NCBI GenBank assembly: GCA_028571685.1
Contig: CM053141.1
Location: 77,733,833 to 77,797,832 of the forward strand
Direction of reading: 5' to 3'
DNA from: Heterohyrax brucei
Taxonomy: Eukaryota > Chordata > Mammalia > Hyracoidea > Procaviidae
DNA: 64,000 bases
Both the position numbers and the translations under genes were made by a program. Shown here in pieces: positions 41,216 to 52,379 of the stretch (position 1 is the first letter of the stretch; every line of letters starts with the position of its first letter). The notes beneath the pieces were generated by a model. The model saw only the letters and a list, made by a program, of their open reading frames with translations, did not search any database and was not told the DNA's origin.

Positions 41216-41359
41216 CAAAAAAAACAAGCCCATTGCTGTCAAGTCTATTCCAATTCATAGCAAAACCCTGCAGACAGAGTAGCACTGTCTCATAAAGTTT
41301 CCAAGGAGCACCTAATGGTTAGCAGCTGTAGCATTGAACCACTAGGCTACCCGAATTTC
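41216..41359 (-). mobile_element. Afrotherian SINE, short form
   Basis: 'GTCAAGTCTATTCCAATTCA' and 'GTTTCCAAGGAGCACCTAAT'; a deletion removes the 'GAACTGCCAACC' block. Confidence 0.85.
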
Positions 41360-42582
41360 TACTGCACCAGATAGATGCTTACTAAATGCAAATATGTGAC
41401 TGAATGGAACTGAGTAATTTCACTTGGATGTTAAATTATCAAAAAATTACCAAAAAACAAACAGAAAAATAAATAGTCCTTTTCATCCAGGTGCACACAA
41501 AAACACCACTTTCTTAGTTAAAATGAGCATCAGCTAGAAGTAGAAAGTGCACAGGATATGAGAAAGTATCCCCCACCCAATTTAAGCATTGCTTTTCCTG
41601 TTGTTTTTTTTTCTTTTGAAAGGACCGCCTAGGTAGACAGTACTAAGTTATAATTTTACTCTCAAATTAACCAAAGGTCCCAATGTAGTCTTTCAAATCA
41701 TACAAACACAAACAACTTTAGTTATCTCTTTTGGGGAAAAAAAGGGGGCATGCTTTATGAAAATCACTTCTCCCACTAGCACCAACATTCTGGCCACTCA
41801 AAAACAGGCAGTAAGATCTTTGTCCACTGCACCCATCAGTAAGAAGTAGCACAAGAAGCTCTTGAATATCCAGAAAACCTTAAGCTTGATGAACACAAGA
41901 AGGCTGTCTGCTGAAGAGTTCTGTCTATGCTGTTAAACCTTCATCTGCATAGTCAAATGATAATTTCCTTTCTAAAAAGAGAATGCTGAAGTTCTAGTTA
42001 AGTCAGTTCTCTGTTTCAATGAGGCCGAACCTAATGCAAAAGCATCTTCTTCCTCAACAATGAGGAAAAGAAAACAAAATCCCAAGAGTTACCCTAATAA
42101 TCTACCTTGAAGAAAAACAAAACACTTGTACAAAGCAACCATCAGAAAGATATTGTTTCTTAAGAGCTGTTCATATAAGCAGGAGATGTGTTTCTAAAGA
42201 TGACCGTGCACGTGACATTTGTATAGAAGATCATCCTTAAATGTACCTTAAGACTGCTCTACAGGGGAAAAAAAAAAAAGAATTCTTAAAACAAATGTCA
42301 TCGGGGTTACGGGATTATAAATAACTTTAAAAATTCTTTTTCATATTTTCCAAGGTTTTGCACATAGGTGACTTTTACCATTAAAATCAAGGAAGAAAAA
42401 TGTCTTTTTAATTTAAAAAATTCTGTGGTACACTCTAAAGTGAAGAATGACTACGGGCTAGCCCATTCCTTGCCTTTGCATAAGTCAGAAAAAGGCAACC
42501 CTTGAGAACAAACACAGACAGTGGTGCCGGCAGGATGTGATCCTACTCACTCCTTCCAACTAGCACCAAACCAAAAAAGTAA
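41360..42582. other. Unique AT-rich DNA
   Basis: No repeat or coding signal recognised. Confidence 0.4.
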
Positions 42583-42742
42583 AAAAGCCAAACCCATTGC
42601 TGCCGAGTTGATTCTGACTCACAGTTCCTATAGGCCAGAGTAAAACTGCCCCAGAAAGCTTCCAAGGAGCACCATGTAGATTCCAGCTGCTGATGTTTTA
42701 ACCTTTTTTAACCCACAGCCCTTGACCATTCCGTCACCAGAG
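42583..42742 (-). mobile_element. Afrotherian SINE, short form
   Basis: 'TGCCGAGTTGATTCTGACTC' and 'CTTCCAAGGAGCACCATG'; the head is altered by a TTTTTAACC insertion. Confidence 0.85.
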
Positions 42743-43176
42743 TTAAACTCCTCAGTTCTGATTGCTCCATCATTTCTCTGATTTTTACAACATCCAGTTT
42801 TGCTCATGTGGTCACTAGCAACTTTGCATGACTGTGTGACCAGGGTCTTCACTCTTCACACACTGACCAGGAATGTGAAGCAATGTGCATTCCTGGCATT
42901 GTGAAATCTAAGCTGACCCTGACATTTCACTCAAAAATCCTGTCTGAAGGAAGCACCCTAGACAGTTACATCGTGAAAATCAGAGCAATTTTATAATGCT
43001 TCAGGATAAAGAGACAACAGAAAGGGCTTGCCTAGAGGAATGGACAGCATGCCAACATGGGCAAATAAGAAGAGGGAAAAAAAAATGCTTGTTTGCAAGC
43101 CCCCTTTCAGAATGTGCAGCCTGATAAAGATCTTTACTCACTGTGGGTTGGGATCCTCATCAACCTCAAAATCTAG
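42743..43176. other. Unique DNA
   Basis: Nothing recognised. Confidence 0.4.
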
Positions 43177-43220
43177 CCCTTCTTTCCTTCCTTCCTCCCT
43201 TTCTCCCTCCTTCCCTCCCT
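43177..43220. repeat. (CCTT/CCCT)n simple repeat
   Basis: Imperfect pyrimidine tetranucleotides over 44 bp. Confidence 0.85.
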
Positions 43221-43477
43221 AATTAATAGCCCTAACCACTTTGCAACTCCAGAACCAACTTTGACACCTTTTTAGGTAGACATACAAGTCATCACAGCTG
43301 CAGGCAGTACTGTCCATCAAAGTGTTCACCCTAAGTGGTGCATGGGTCCCCTCTGCAGACACCTGTGTTTCTGCAGCCTAAGTACTAAAGCCTTCTGCCA
43401 CATCATCAAACCTAGATTACATAATCAGAGCCCTCATCCCTTCCCGTGTTGACCCAAACCTCCAACTATACAGATGT

Positions 43478-44232
43478 TGTTGCCAGATGTTGTTAAGCCA
43501 GTTCCAACTCACAGTGACCCTGTGTACAACAGAATGAAGCATGACCTGGTCTGGTGCCATCCTTACAATCATTGTTCTGCTTGAGCCCACTGTTGCAGCC
43601 ACTGCGTCAGTCCATCTCACTGAGGGAGGGTCTTCCTCTTTTTTTCTCACCCTCCACTTTACCAAGCATGATAAACTCCAGGGACTGGTCTCCCCGACGA
43701 CATGTCCAAAGTATATGAGATGTAGTCTTAACGTTCTTCTAAGGAACATTCTGGCTGTATTTCTTCCAAGACAGATTTGTTTGTGCTTTCGGCAGTTCAT
43801 GGTACACATATTCAATAGTCCTCCCAGACACCACAATTCAAAGGCACTAACTCCTCTTGTATCTTCCTGATTCATTATCCAGCTTCTGTACGCATATGAA
43901 GAGATCAAAAACACCAGGGCTTGGGTCAAGCACACCTTAGTCTTCAAGGTGACATGTTTGCTTTTCAGCACTTCAGAGGGAGCTTTTGCAGCAGATTTAC
44001 CCAATGCATTGCATCTTTTGATTTCCTGACTGCCATTTTCATGACCGTTGACTGTGGATCCAAGTAAAATGAAATTCTTGACAACCTCAATCTTTTCTCC
44101 ATTTGTCGTGATGTTGACTATTGGTCCAGTTGTAAGGCTTTTGTTTTCTTTATGTGAAGGTATAATGCATACTGAACGCTGTGGTGTTTGATCTTCATCG
44201 CTAAGTGCTTTAGTCCTCCTCATTTTCAGCAA
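43478..44232 (-). mobile_element. RTE (BovB-like) LINE, 3' 755 bp
   Basis: Antisense order from the tail (GATGTTGTTAAGCCAG) through the 3' UTR into the ORF. 5'-truncated at about 44232, the typical result of incomplete reverse transcription. The tail lacks the neat (TTG)n but has a repeated CAGATGTTGTT. Confidence 0.88.
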
Positions 44233-44262
44233 CGGGAACAACAACGCAGATAGAGGCAGCAA
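43480..44262 (-). pseudogene. RTE ORF2 C-terminal fragment with long open frame
   Basis: About 260 codons stay open on the minus strand, unusual for this window. Family landmarks: 'NGEKIEVVKNFILLGSTVNG' (44060-44120), 'EIKRCNALGKSA' near 44000, 'VTLKTKVCLTQALVF' near 43930, 'MNQED' near 43875, 'YFGHVVGE' near 43715 and 'VRWTDAVAATVGSS' near 43600. This is the C-terminal connection region after the polymerase domain. The first residues of the frame lie in flanking DNA, and the last extend into the 3' UTR. The YADD catalytic box is upstream of the truncation, so no polymerase activity is possible. Openness may mean a fairly young copy or chance. Confidence 0.82.
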
Positions 44263-45723
44263 AAAGTGAAACTGTCACCTTTATCTTCAGGGGATATCAG
44301 AGCAACATATGTGGATCACAGAGGGAAGCAAGAAAGAAAGAGACGCCTCCTAGCCTGGCCAATGAACAGAGTTCAGTCTGGCCATTGGCCCAGCTACATG
44401 ATTGGTAAGGCTCAGTGAAAAATGAACAGATCAGGCCCCTTGTTGAAAACATAGCAAACATCTCAACACAACAACAATAGAATACTAATGCAAGCATGGG
44501 GACCTTCTAACTGTGGGACCTTGTGCAACTACCTTGAAGCTGGGCCTGCTGCCTATAGGTAGTGTAATCAGTAGCTCTCATGTCCAAATAAGCAGCAGCC
44601 AAAAAAGCTGGAGAACTCAGTAGTGGAATAAGTAAAGGAAGAAGTCATCAAGAGGCAAAGAACTCTCAGTTCTAAGCCTGTCTCTTGTTCATGTAGATAG
44701 CCCACAGTATTTTTTCAATTTTCAATTACTTTTCAATTTTCATCTGGAAGATAGGGTATTAATAGCAGCCAATATCAAAGCAATGATTTAAACTTGGCAG
44801 TTCCTGATTCTGCAAATGATGACACATTAAATACACCTTCAACACATTCAAGAGAGCAGTTTGCGCTATAACTGGTCGAAATGGAATTCAAATCACTTTG
44901 GCCAAAAAAGAAAAAAAGCCATAGTTTTTTTCCCCTAGTATTTATATCAGTCAGACACAACTCAACAGCAGTAGCGTTTTGGGGGGTTAGTATTTGTGTT
45001 CAGAGAACTCAGCTATGAATGAAAGTTACCTGTCTCAGGACTGCCAAGTACAGCACTGAGGGCCTCCCCTTCCTATAAACTCCTAAGCCAACTCAGGCCC
45101 AAGCCCTGCTGGGAGCAGCCTTCCCTTGAGAGCCCAGGAATCTCTCGGCCTTGCTCTCCTGGGAACTCTCCAAGATCAGTCCACAGACATCCAGGCAATA
45201 CCCTCCTCCCCACCTCCTGTCACAGTCAGGATTCCAACACGTTGAATTCTCTAAAATTCATAGGATTCAGAATCTCTCTAAGTAGAGTTCTCTATCCTTT
45301 ACAAACAAAGGGGAAAACTAAATGTCCAGGCACCGACTTTACCACCTGCCGACACCGGGAACTGCTTTGCAATGTAAATCACTTTTTTAGGAGAAAAGAA
45401 AAAACATCAAAATTCTAAAAGTGACACTAAAAATATCATGCCAAGGTGCCTGGATGGTTTGTAGAGCAGTAAAAACATACTCAGGTCTTGTATGAACATA
45501 TCCTAGACTTTCAAATACATGCTCCACATTACTAATGGTTGGTGTATACACAGCTCGGTCCTACCCACTCACACATCTAACCCACATATGCCCACAGTTC
45601 CTTCTCCAGGGTACTAAGTAAACATGAAATTCCTAGAGCCTGTGGCTAAAATTGGCACTTCTTTATTTTGAGTAGCTCTATTTCATCTGGAAAAGACTGA
45701 GAAAGAAAACTAAGATCTATCGA
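44263..45723. other. Unique DNA
   Basis: A weak SINE tail scrap at 44950-44985 ('CAACTCAACAGCAGTAGC'); otherwise nothing. Confidence 0.38.
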
Positions 45724-45875
45724 CACACGGCATGGTGGTTAAGTGCTAAGTCTGCTAACCAGAGGTCAACAGTTTGAATCTACCAGGCACTCCCTGGAAG
45801 CCCTATAGGAGTAGCCCTACTCAGTCCTATAGAGTCATTATGAGTCGGGAACCGACGCACCAGCAACAGGATTTT
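45724..45875 (+). mobile_element. Afrotherian SINE, short form
   Basis: 'GTCTGCTAACCAGAGGTCAA', 'CAGTTTGAATCTACC' and 'GAGTCGGGAACCGACGCACC'. Confidence 0.87.
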
Positions 45876-45944
45876 GGTGTTCTGCTGTGTGCCGAGGCGT
45901 ACTTCGGTGTCTTCATGATGGTTGACTCATCTATTCCTCCCAAG

Positions 45945-46035
45945 GTAAGCCCTAATTTAAAGGCCAGTGACTTTGTAAAGGTGACACAGCTTATCAGTGA
46001 AAGAGAGAAGACTCAAACCCGCCTGCCCAGGTCCC
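45945..46035 (-). repeat. MIR, degraded
   Basis: 'AAGGTGACACAGCTTATCAG' and 'ACTCAAACCCGCCTGCCC'. Confidence 0.55.
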
Positions 46036-46099
46036 AAAAGTGGTGTGATCAGAAGTGTATCAGAACAGAACTGGGCTCCTATGGCTGTTAACAGCTAAG

Positions 46100-46205
46100 A
46101 TTGCAGCAGCAGATCACCAACTGTTTCTTCCCAAGTGCCACTGGGTAGACTCAAATCCCCAACCTTTTAGTACACAGTTGAGTATGTTAACTCTTTACAC
46201 AGTCC
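46100..46205 (-). mobile_element. SINE fragment, long-form head
   Basis: 'CTGGGTAGACTCAAATCCCC' and 'AACCTTTTAGTACACAG'. Confidence 0.6.
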
Positions 46206-46562
46206 AGTGACTCGCCAGGTCTGTGGGCTACCTTTTTTCCACTCCACCGAAATGCAGCTCAGATGATTCATGAATGAGAGGCAATTTGAGCTGCTGATCT
46301 GTGAACACAGCTGGGCAGGGCCCAACCGACTATAGGAAAAATGACAAACTGTGGAGGGCAGGACCTCACTCCCAGTCCACCCTGCAAACAAAATACAAGC
46401 CCTGGCAGCTGTAGCAATAGAAACAGTCCAGTCAAGCAGCTGGACAGAGCAACGAGGTGTCCAGATCAGCAAGCAGAGCCCAGCCAGGAAGAAGCCAAGG
46501 GCAGGTGCTGTGCAGAACTGCAGTCAGGCCAACTGCTACCAGTATGTGTCCGTCAGTGGTTC

Positions 46563-47037
46563 TGTCATGTAATATGCTGCTATGATGGCTTTCAACAGAA
46601 AAATTCTATTCTGTTACAGTCCAGTAGGCTACAAGTCCAAATTCAGGGTATTCCCACCAGAGGAAGACTTTCTCTGTTGGCTCTAGAAGAAGGTCCTTGT
46701 CATCAGACTTCCCCTGGTCTGGGAGCTTCTCAGGCACAAGGACTGTGGGTCCTTTCCAAAGGATGTGCTCCCAGCACTGCCTCTTTCTTGACGGTCTGAG
46801 CTCCCCAAACCCCTCTGCTAGCTTCCCTTTCCTTTACATCCCAAGAGATTGCCTTAAGGTACAATATAGTCTTATACAACAACTCCTCTAGACCAACCCA
46901 ACCACCACCAACCTTCCCTCATTAACATCACAGAGGTAAGGTTTACAACACATAAGAACACCACACGATACTGGGAATTACAGCCCAGACAAATTGGTAC
47001 ACACGTTTTCTGAAGGACACAATTCAATCGATGAAGT
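46563..47037 (-). mobile_element. MaLR-type LTR
   Basis: 'GGCTACAAGTCCAAATTCAG', 'GGTCCTTGTCATCAGACTTC' and terminal 'GGACACAATTCAATC' match the 32053 LTR in the same orientation. The ends are eroded and no target duplication is visible. No genes. Confidence 0.8.
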
Positions 47038-47059
47038 CCATAAATATCAACTGAGTGTA

Positions 47060-47396
47060 CAGCATGAGAGGTACTGTACCCTACAGGTTAACAGCAGAGG
47101 GTCACTGCCCAGTAAAACGGATGGTGCCACCCTTCACTAGCTGTATGTTCTTGAACAAGTTACTTAAACTCTCTGCCTCAATGTCCAATGCCAAACGGAG
47201 AGCGTGCGCAAGATTTAAATGAGTGACTGAATTAAGTTTGAGCATAATGATTGTGAAGATGACAGCAGACCAGGCAGTCTTTTGTTGCACTGTACACAGG
47301 GTCGCCTTGAATGGCAATTAACAACAACAATGTATATAAAGCACTTGGAAGAGTACCTGGAACACAGAAATGCACGCTAGTTGTTAGGTATTATTA
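47060..47396 (+). repeat. MIR split by an RTE-tail insertion
   Basis: Left part 'AGCTGTATGTTCTTGAACAA' to 'AGATTTAAATGAGTGACTG' (to 47234), then after 47336 'ATAAAGCACTTGGAAGAGTA' and 'CCTGGAACACAGAAATGC'. Confidence 0.75.
47235..47336 (+). mobile_element. RTE LINE 3' end inside MIR
   Basis: 'AGCATAATGATTGTGAAGAT', 'CAGACCAGGCAGTCTTTTG' and 'GGCAATTAACAACAACAATG'. About 100 bp, the shortest RTE insertion here. Confidence 0.78.
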
Positions 47397-47427
47397 TGCA
47401 CTAAATACATTTTAAAGCATGGCGATA

Positions 47428-47718
47428 CTGACTCTTAGCTTAGTGGCAAAAAATTCTTGCCTTCCATGTGGGAAATTCAGGTTTGAATCCAAGCTAATAC
47501 ACTTGACGTGTAGTCACCACTCCCCTGTTAGTGGACACCTGCTGATCAAGTGTCAGCTCAGCTCCAGACTGGAAGAGACTAGGAAGAATGTACTGGCAAC
47601 CTAACTCTGGACACTAGCTAGTGAAAGCCTGATGGATCACAATAGTCCTAACTGTTTCATTGTGTCTGTTGTCACCATGTGTTGGGGCCAACTCTGTGGC
47701 AGCCAATAACAACAGCAC
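47428..47718 (+). mobile_element. Second afrotherian SINE family, near full length
   Basis: The head 'TTAGCTTAGTGGCAAAAAAT' then 'TTCTTGCCTTCCATGTGGG' is shaped like a tRNA-Gly or tRNA-Glu 5' half, and 'GGTTTGAATCC' is its B box. Middle 'CAGACTGGAAGAGACTAGG', tail 'GGCAGCCAATAACAACAGC'. Head differs wholly from the main SINE family, while the tail is the same RTE tail. Confidence 0.82.
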
Positions 47719-47885
47719 AGTCTAAAGCAAACCTAGGTCATCAGAAAGTTTTCTTAGCTTCAAAGAGGCAGAAGTCCCTGGGGGAAGCCTTCAAAACTTG
47801 ACAACAGCAGACCCCTACAATATTCATGGTCTCTGTTCTGGGAGGGGAGAGAAGTCTTTAAGACCCAGGTGGACTGGGATCCACA

Positions 47886-48049
47886 AACCAAACCAAACTC
47901 ACTGCCGCTGAGTCAGGTCTAACTCATAGTAGCCCTGGAGGTCAGAGTGGAACTGCCCCATAGTTTGCAAGGAGTGTCTGGTGGATTTGAACTACCAACC
48001 TGTTGGTTAGCAGACATAGCACTTAAGCCACTAGACCACCAGGGTTTCC
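47886..48049 (-). mobile_element. Afrotherian SINE, short form
   Basis: 'CCGCTGAGTCAGGTCTAACT', 'TGGTGGATTTGAACTACC' and 'TAGACCACCAGGGTTTCC'. Confidence 0.9.
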
Positions 48050-49635
48050 AGCAGTAGCACATTTCCTGTGCAAGGAGTCACAGTCCCTTCTCTAGGATTC
48101 AACGCTGAGCACTGGCTTCCTCAGTCCCATCTGATGCTTCTGTGAAAAGCCATGAAATTGCTGAGGTGGAAACCATTTGCAAACTCCAGGGGAGTGTTTC
48201 AAAGAGGGCACCATCCATTCCCTTTTATGATTATAATAAAACGCTTGGGTGCTGCCAGATTTGTCATCCCCTGAACCAATCCCCGGAGCTCCCCTAAGGG
48301 AGGGCCACCCTTCCAACCGGAAGACTTTTCCCAGCAGGGAGTCCTGCACAATTTTTATCAGCTGGAGAACTGGTTTTCCTTCAAGCTGTATCACAGAGAT
48401 TAATGGTTCAATTTACAGCTGCTTAATGGTGTTTCACAGAGCCTCTTTCTTCTGCCGTTTGCCCCTGGATTGGCCTGAGGATTTGCGGTTAATGGGGCAG
48501 GTAGAGAAGCTGTTTGTTTCCCCTTGACTGCCTGTATTAACACTGATCTGTTACTCTATCAGGTCTCTATGTCTTAATCTCAGTTGTGCCCTGTTGGAAC
48601 ATTTCTCTCCCACAGGCTTCTATCAATGCCAGGTATTATATATCAAGAAACTGATAGCTTCAGCAAATGCCCAGCTTGCTTCTTCCAAGGAACCAGTCCC
48701 AAAGGAGGCAGATATCTAAAGTTAGCCTAAAACAAGACTATGAAACAACACCGCTGCTTACCAGTATGGTTGCTATCTCTTGCAACACTGATCGCCCCTG
48801 CTTGCACCTTTGCTAGGGACATGAGAATTTATAAGACTAGACAAGGGTTTTGTTTTCGTTTGTTATTTCTCTACAGTCTCTCCCCCCACAACCCGCCCTC
48901 TTCTACACTTCCACTTACTCTCTGAGTATTGCATCTACTCAGACCTCTTTCCTACCTTTTGGCCCTTTCAGTAAAATACTTTCAGTGCCAGCGACGTCAT
49001 CTCATGTTTGTAGCTGAGTCTAACAAACAGGATCCAGAAAACTTGGTACACATAGCCCGGAAGATAACTTCTTATTGGCTGGCCTTCTTGCCAGAAGATG
49101 AAGGCCCCAGAACAAAGGCTGCTCTACTTAAGACCTACCCTTGACCCTGGAGCTTCCTTGGATGAAGGAAAGTAGATAGACTAGGTAGTCTCCTTACAAT
49201 CTTCTGCTTTATTGGAAAGGGAGAAAGACGTCAGTATCTCCAGCTGGGCAGAGGCACAAAACAAAGTTTTGGCCAAGTGCTTTCTACCACTTCTGCAGGA
49301 ACATTTCAACTGGCTTTTCTCAGGAACTATAAAGGGGCTGGGACACTAGCTATTCGTAATTTTCTTTTCTTTTCTTTTCTTTTTTGTGGTGATTAGTTAT
49401 CTCTGGCAATTTGAGATGCAGGAAGGCAATAGGACTCCTCTTTCCTTGGATATGTATACTGGGAGAAAATTCTCCTTGTTTTTCTCACATTCTGCATGTC
49501 CTGATAGCAAGGTATTGATTGCCCTTGTTTTCCACAGAGGGTGAAGGTTTAAGGAAAGAGGCCCAGCAGACAGAAAGGGCCTGGGGCCAGTGACACACTC
49601 TTACTTTCTCAGGGACCTGGGGCAACTACACCTGG
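48050..49635. other. Unique DNA, candidate conserved segment
   Basis: The part at 48090-48540 is complex, repeat-free and of the style of developmental enhancers ('TTTTATGATTATAATAAAAC' near 48222, 'ATTTTTATCAGCTGGAG' near 48351). Short frames on both strands lack family features. A (TTTTC)n tract lies at 49360-49385. Confidence 0.4.
49360..49385. repeat. (TTTTC)n simple repeat
   Basis: Five TTTTC-type units. Confidence 0.9.
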
Positions 49636-49679
49636 TCAATAGATTTAATTTGCCAAATTTGGCAAGCTAAATCTATTGA
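49636..49679. promoter_or_regulatory. 44-bp palindrome centred on a CArG box
   Basis: The two 22-bp arms are reverse complements with a two-base mismatch (AA against GC) and no loop. The centre, CCAAATTTGG at 49653-49662, is a perfect CC(A/T)6GG, the site bound by SRF/MADS factors. The outer arms are TCAATAGATTTA and TAAATCTATTGA. A possible binding site or a chance cruciform. Confidence 0.75.
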
Positions 49680-50117
49680 TTAATAGGTTTTCTAATACGG
49701 ATCCGACTCGACGGCACTTGGCTTGGCTGAATACGGACATGTGAATTCCGTAGTGGGACTATAATGGATACCTCCAAAGGGTACCAAATTAGGGATGACA
49801 TAGCTGTCAGCCCAGAGGGGATCAAACCCCAGAGCTTAATCTTTTTCCATTCCTTCTTTATAGAAAAGTAACCCTCCTGTTTGTATGTATTCTGTTCTAT
49901 TATTAACCTGCCTTACATGTTACTAACCTATTTTCTACCTAAATTTAACATATAAATAAGATACTTATTTCCTTATTATCTGCATACCTAACATCTCCAG
50001 TGAGTTTTGCTTATCTCATAAGCTATAGTTGACTTTCTGGGTATACTTACCATCCTATGAGTTTCATCTATCCCATTAATTTTTCTTATGTTATTGGAAC
50101 ATTCTCATATCCAAAAC
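49680..50117. other. Unique DNA with a SINE tail scrap
   Basis: 'GATCCGACTCGACGGCAC' (about 49700) is a well-kept SINE/RTE tail of only some 30 bp. Confidence 0.45.
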
Positions 50118-50281
50118 CCATCAAAAAACTCACTGCCATTGAGTCAATTCTGACTCACAGCAATCCTGTAGGGCACAGTACAACTGCCCCACAGAGTCCC
50201 CAAGGAGCACCTAGTGTACTCGAACTGTGGACCTGTTGTTTAGCAGCCATAGCTCTTCACCACTATGCCACCAGGGTTCCC
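50118..50281 (-). mobile_element. Afrotherian SINE, short form
   Basis: 'TTGAGTCAATTCTGACTCAC', 'TTTAGCAGCCATAGCTC' and 'ATGCCACCAGGGTTCCC'. Confidence 0.9.
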
Positions 50282-50325
50282 CAAAACTCATTAGATAACC
50301 TAAATGAAAATGTAGATTATAAAAT

Positions 50326-50467
50326 AAACCCATAGCCACTGCCATCAAGTTGGAATATAAAATGGCATATATAAAATAATTGTAACTAGGTAAGAATAGG
50401 CACATATATGAATAACATAAGGTTACTATGAGCTAGAATCCTTGGCAACAGATTTGGGTTTTTTATG
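50326..50467. mobile_element. Two SINE tail scraps in opposite orientation
   Basis: Antisense 'AACCCATAGCCACTGCCATC' at 50327 and sense 'AGGTTACTATGAGCTAGAAT' at 50420 lie 70 bp apart. Confidence 0.55.
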
Positions 50468-50627
50468 TCTAACAATTGAAAGACAATATAGAAAAATAAA
50501 AAACTAAAAACCTCTATGATAGCATAGTGGGATTGTAAGAGACACAAAAATTCTTCAGAATTTTTTAAAATACTGTTTCACAATATTTTCAGTAACATTT
50601 GCTATTTTTAAATAGGCTAACATTCCA

Positions 50628-51100
50628 CATTGTTGTTGTTGTTAGGTGCCATCGAGTCAGTTCCAACTCACAGTGACCCTATGAACAATCTTGGGCCATG
50701 TCCACAATTGTTTTTATGCTTAAACACATTGTTGTGGCCACTGTGTCAATTCATCTAGTCGAGAGTCTTCCTCTTTTTCGCTGACCCTCCACTCTACTAA
50801 GCACGATGTCCATCTCCAGGGACTGATCCTTCCTGGTAACATGTCCAAAGTATGTAGAATACAGTCTTGCCATCTTTGCCTCCCAGGAGTGCTGTGATTG
50901 CACCTCTTCCAGAACAGATCTGTTTGTTCTTTGGGCAGTCCATGGTACATCCAACATTCTTCTGTAATACCACAATTCAGAAGCATCAGTTCTTCTGTCT
51001 TCTTTGTTCACTGTCCAGCTTTCGCATGCATATTATGCAAAAAAAACCACGGCTTGGGTCAGGCTCACTTTAGTCTACAAGGTGACATCTTTGCTTTTCA
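50628..51100 (-). mobile_element. RTE LINE, 3' 473 bp, with target duplication
   Basis: AACATTCCA flanks it exactly (50619-50627 and 51101-51109). Starts with (TTG)n; 'AGGTGCCATCGAGTCAGTTC' and 'CCAGCTTTCGCATGCATAT' are near consensus, so this is one of the younger RTE copies. Confidence 0.92.
50751..51011 (-). pseudogene. RTE ORF2 C-terminal scrap
   Basis: The minus frame reads 'MNKEDRRTDASELWYYRRML' and later 'LYSTYFGHVTRKDQS', parallel to the 43480 and 4192 copies. It is truncated at its start by the insertion boundary and interrupted upstream by a frameshift in an A run near 51041. Inactive. Confidence 0.8.
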
Positions 51101-51109
51101 AACATTCCA

Positions 51110-51958
51110 TATAGACTATAAAATTCTACTTTCTGAACCAAGAATTCAGGTTGAGAGTATTTAGCTACAAAGCCTGTCTTAAGTTTAAGGGATTTGAAGA
51201 GAACTTTGCTTATAAAGAACCATATAGATCATAAAAGGCTTACTGTTCTAAGAAAAAGCTTTAACTATACAGATTCTTTATATATTTTATAGCACAATTT
51301 TTAAGCAATATATTTAGCTATGGTTTTTATTTAAAAGCAACTTCAGCATGCTACCAGCCTAGTAATGCTTTTCCATTCTATTTATAAGTCCACTTCAAGT
51401 TTCAAGGCAATATAGAGGAAAATTAAAAAGACTTACATTTTTGTTGCATGGAATTTTCACTTCACTTGTTGTCTAAGCAAACACCAAGCACTTCAGCTCT
51501 ATGTTTTGTTATTAGCTTTCAAGTAATTTTCTGTTATTATGACACAAGTTAATCTCTTCCACTCATATTTAGACTATAATACAATCAGTCTCTCAGTAGC
51601 AACTGAGAGATTTTAAGGAGGACTTGGAACTTGTGAACTCTTAATATTTTTTAAAAAGTACCTGGATTGCAAATTATAGAAAACATTAGTCAGTTTTCAA
51701 GATGTAGCATTCAGAAATGAGAGGCCCTCAGTGGTTTCCAGCTAAGGCTGTGCCTAACCCACTTGCAGTTTAGTGAGAACTGAGCTTCCTCTCATCAACT
51801 AGCCCAGCAACTTCATTTCTCCTTGTGATGATGTGAATCGATACACACATTCAAAGCTTGTCTTTTGGATTTTGCTGAACTGCCCACATTGAAGAGTATG
51901 TAACTTGAGCAAGGACAGACATCCTTAGCTTGAAATTTTTAAGTGCTAAAGAAAAATT
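51110..51958. other. Unique AT-rich DNA
   Basis: No repeat or coding signal recognised. Confidence 0.4.
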
Positions 51959-52063
51959 GGAGACTCCTGGTAGAGAAGTAGTTAAGCATTCAGCTGCTGG
52001 CCAAAAGGTTGGCAGTTCAAATCCATAAGCTACTCCTTGGAAACTCTATGTGACAGTTGTATT
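51959..52063 (+). mobile_element. Afrotherian SINE, 3'-truncated
   Basis: 'GCTGGCCAAAAGGTTGGCAG', 'TTCAAATCCATAAGC', then lost after 'CTATGTGACAGTTG'. Losing the tail is unusual for a retroposed copy and points to a later deletion. Confidence 0.85.
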
Positions 52064-52379
52064 ATCTATAAATGTTGTCTTCTTAAAGCACTCAAAATAC
52101 TTAGGATACCAAGAGGTTCTTTAAAGGCAGAAATAATTTTGAAATACAGTTCGCCTTCCTTCTATGTGCCCCTGAGAAGGTTGGTGTCTGATGTAATGTA
52201 AATTGTGCTTGTTTCACATCTTCTCACTAACTGCATTGTAGTGAGGAAGAGCTGTTAGTTCATCAAACTTGGACCAAAAAGATCATTAATTCTGGTAAAT
52301 CATAATGAGTGTTTTGTTTGCTCAAAATTAATTGCTGCTCTTTCCAATCCCTTTGTATGTGTGTTAACAACATTATAAA

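Noticed and set aside
46341..46799. 152-codon plus frame
   Set aside because: Its second half is antisense LTR sequence; the first half has no family resemblance.
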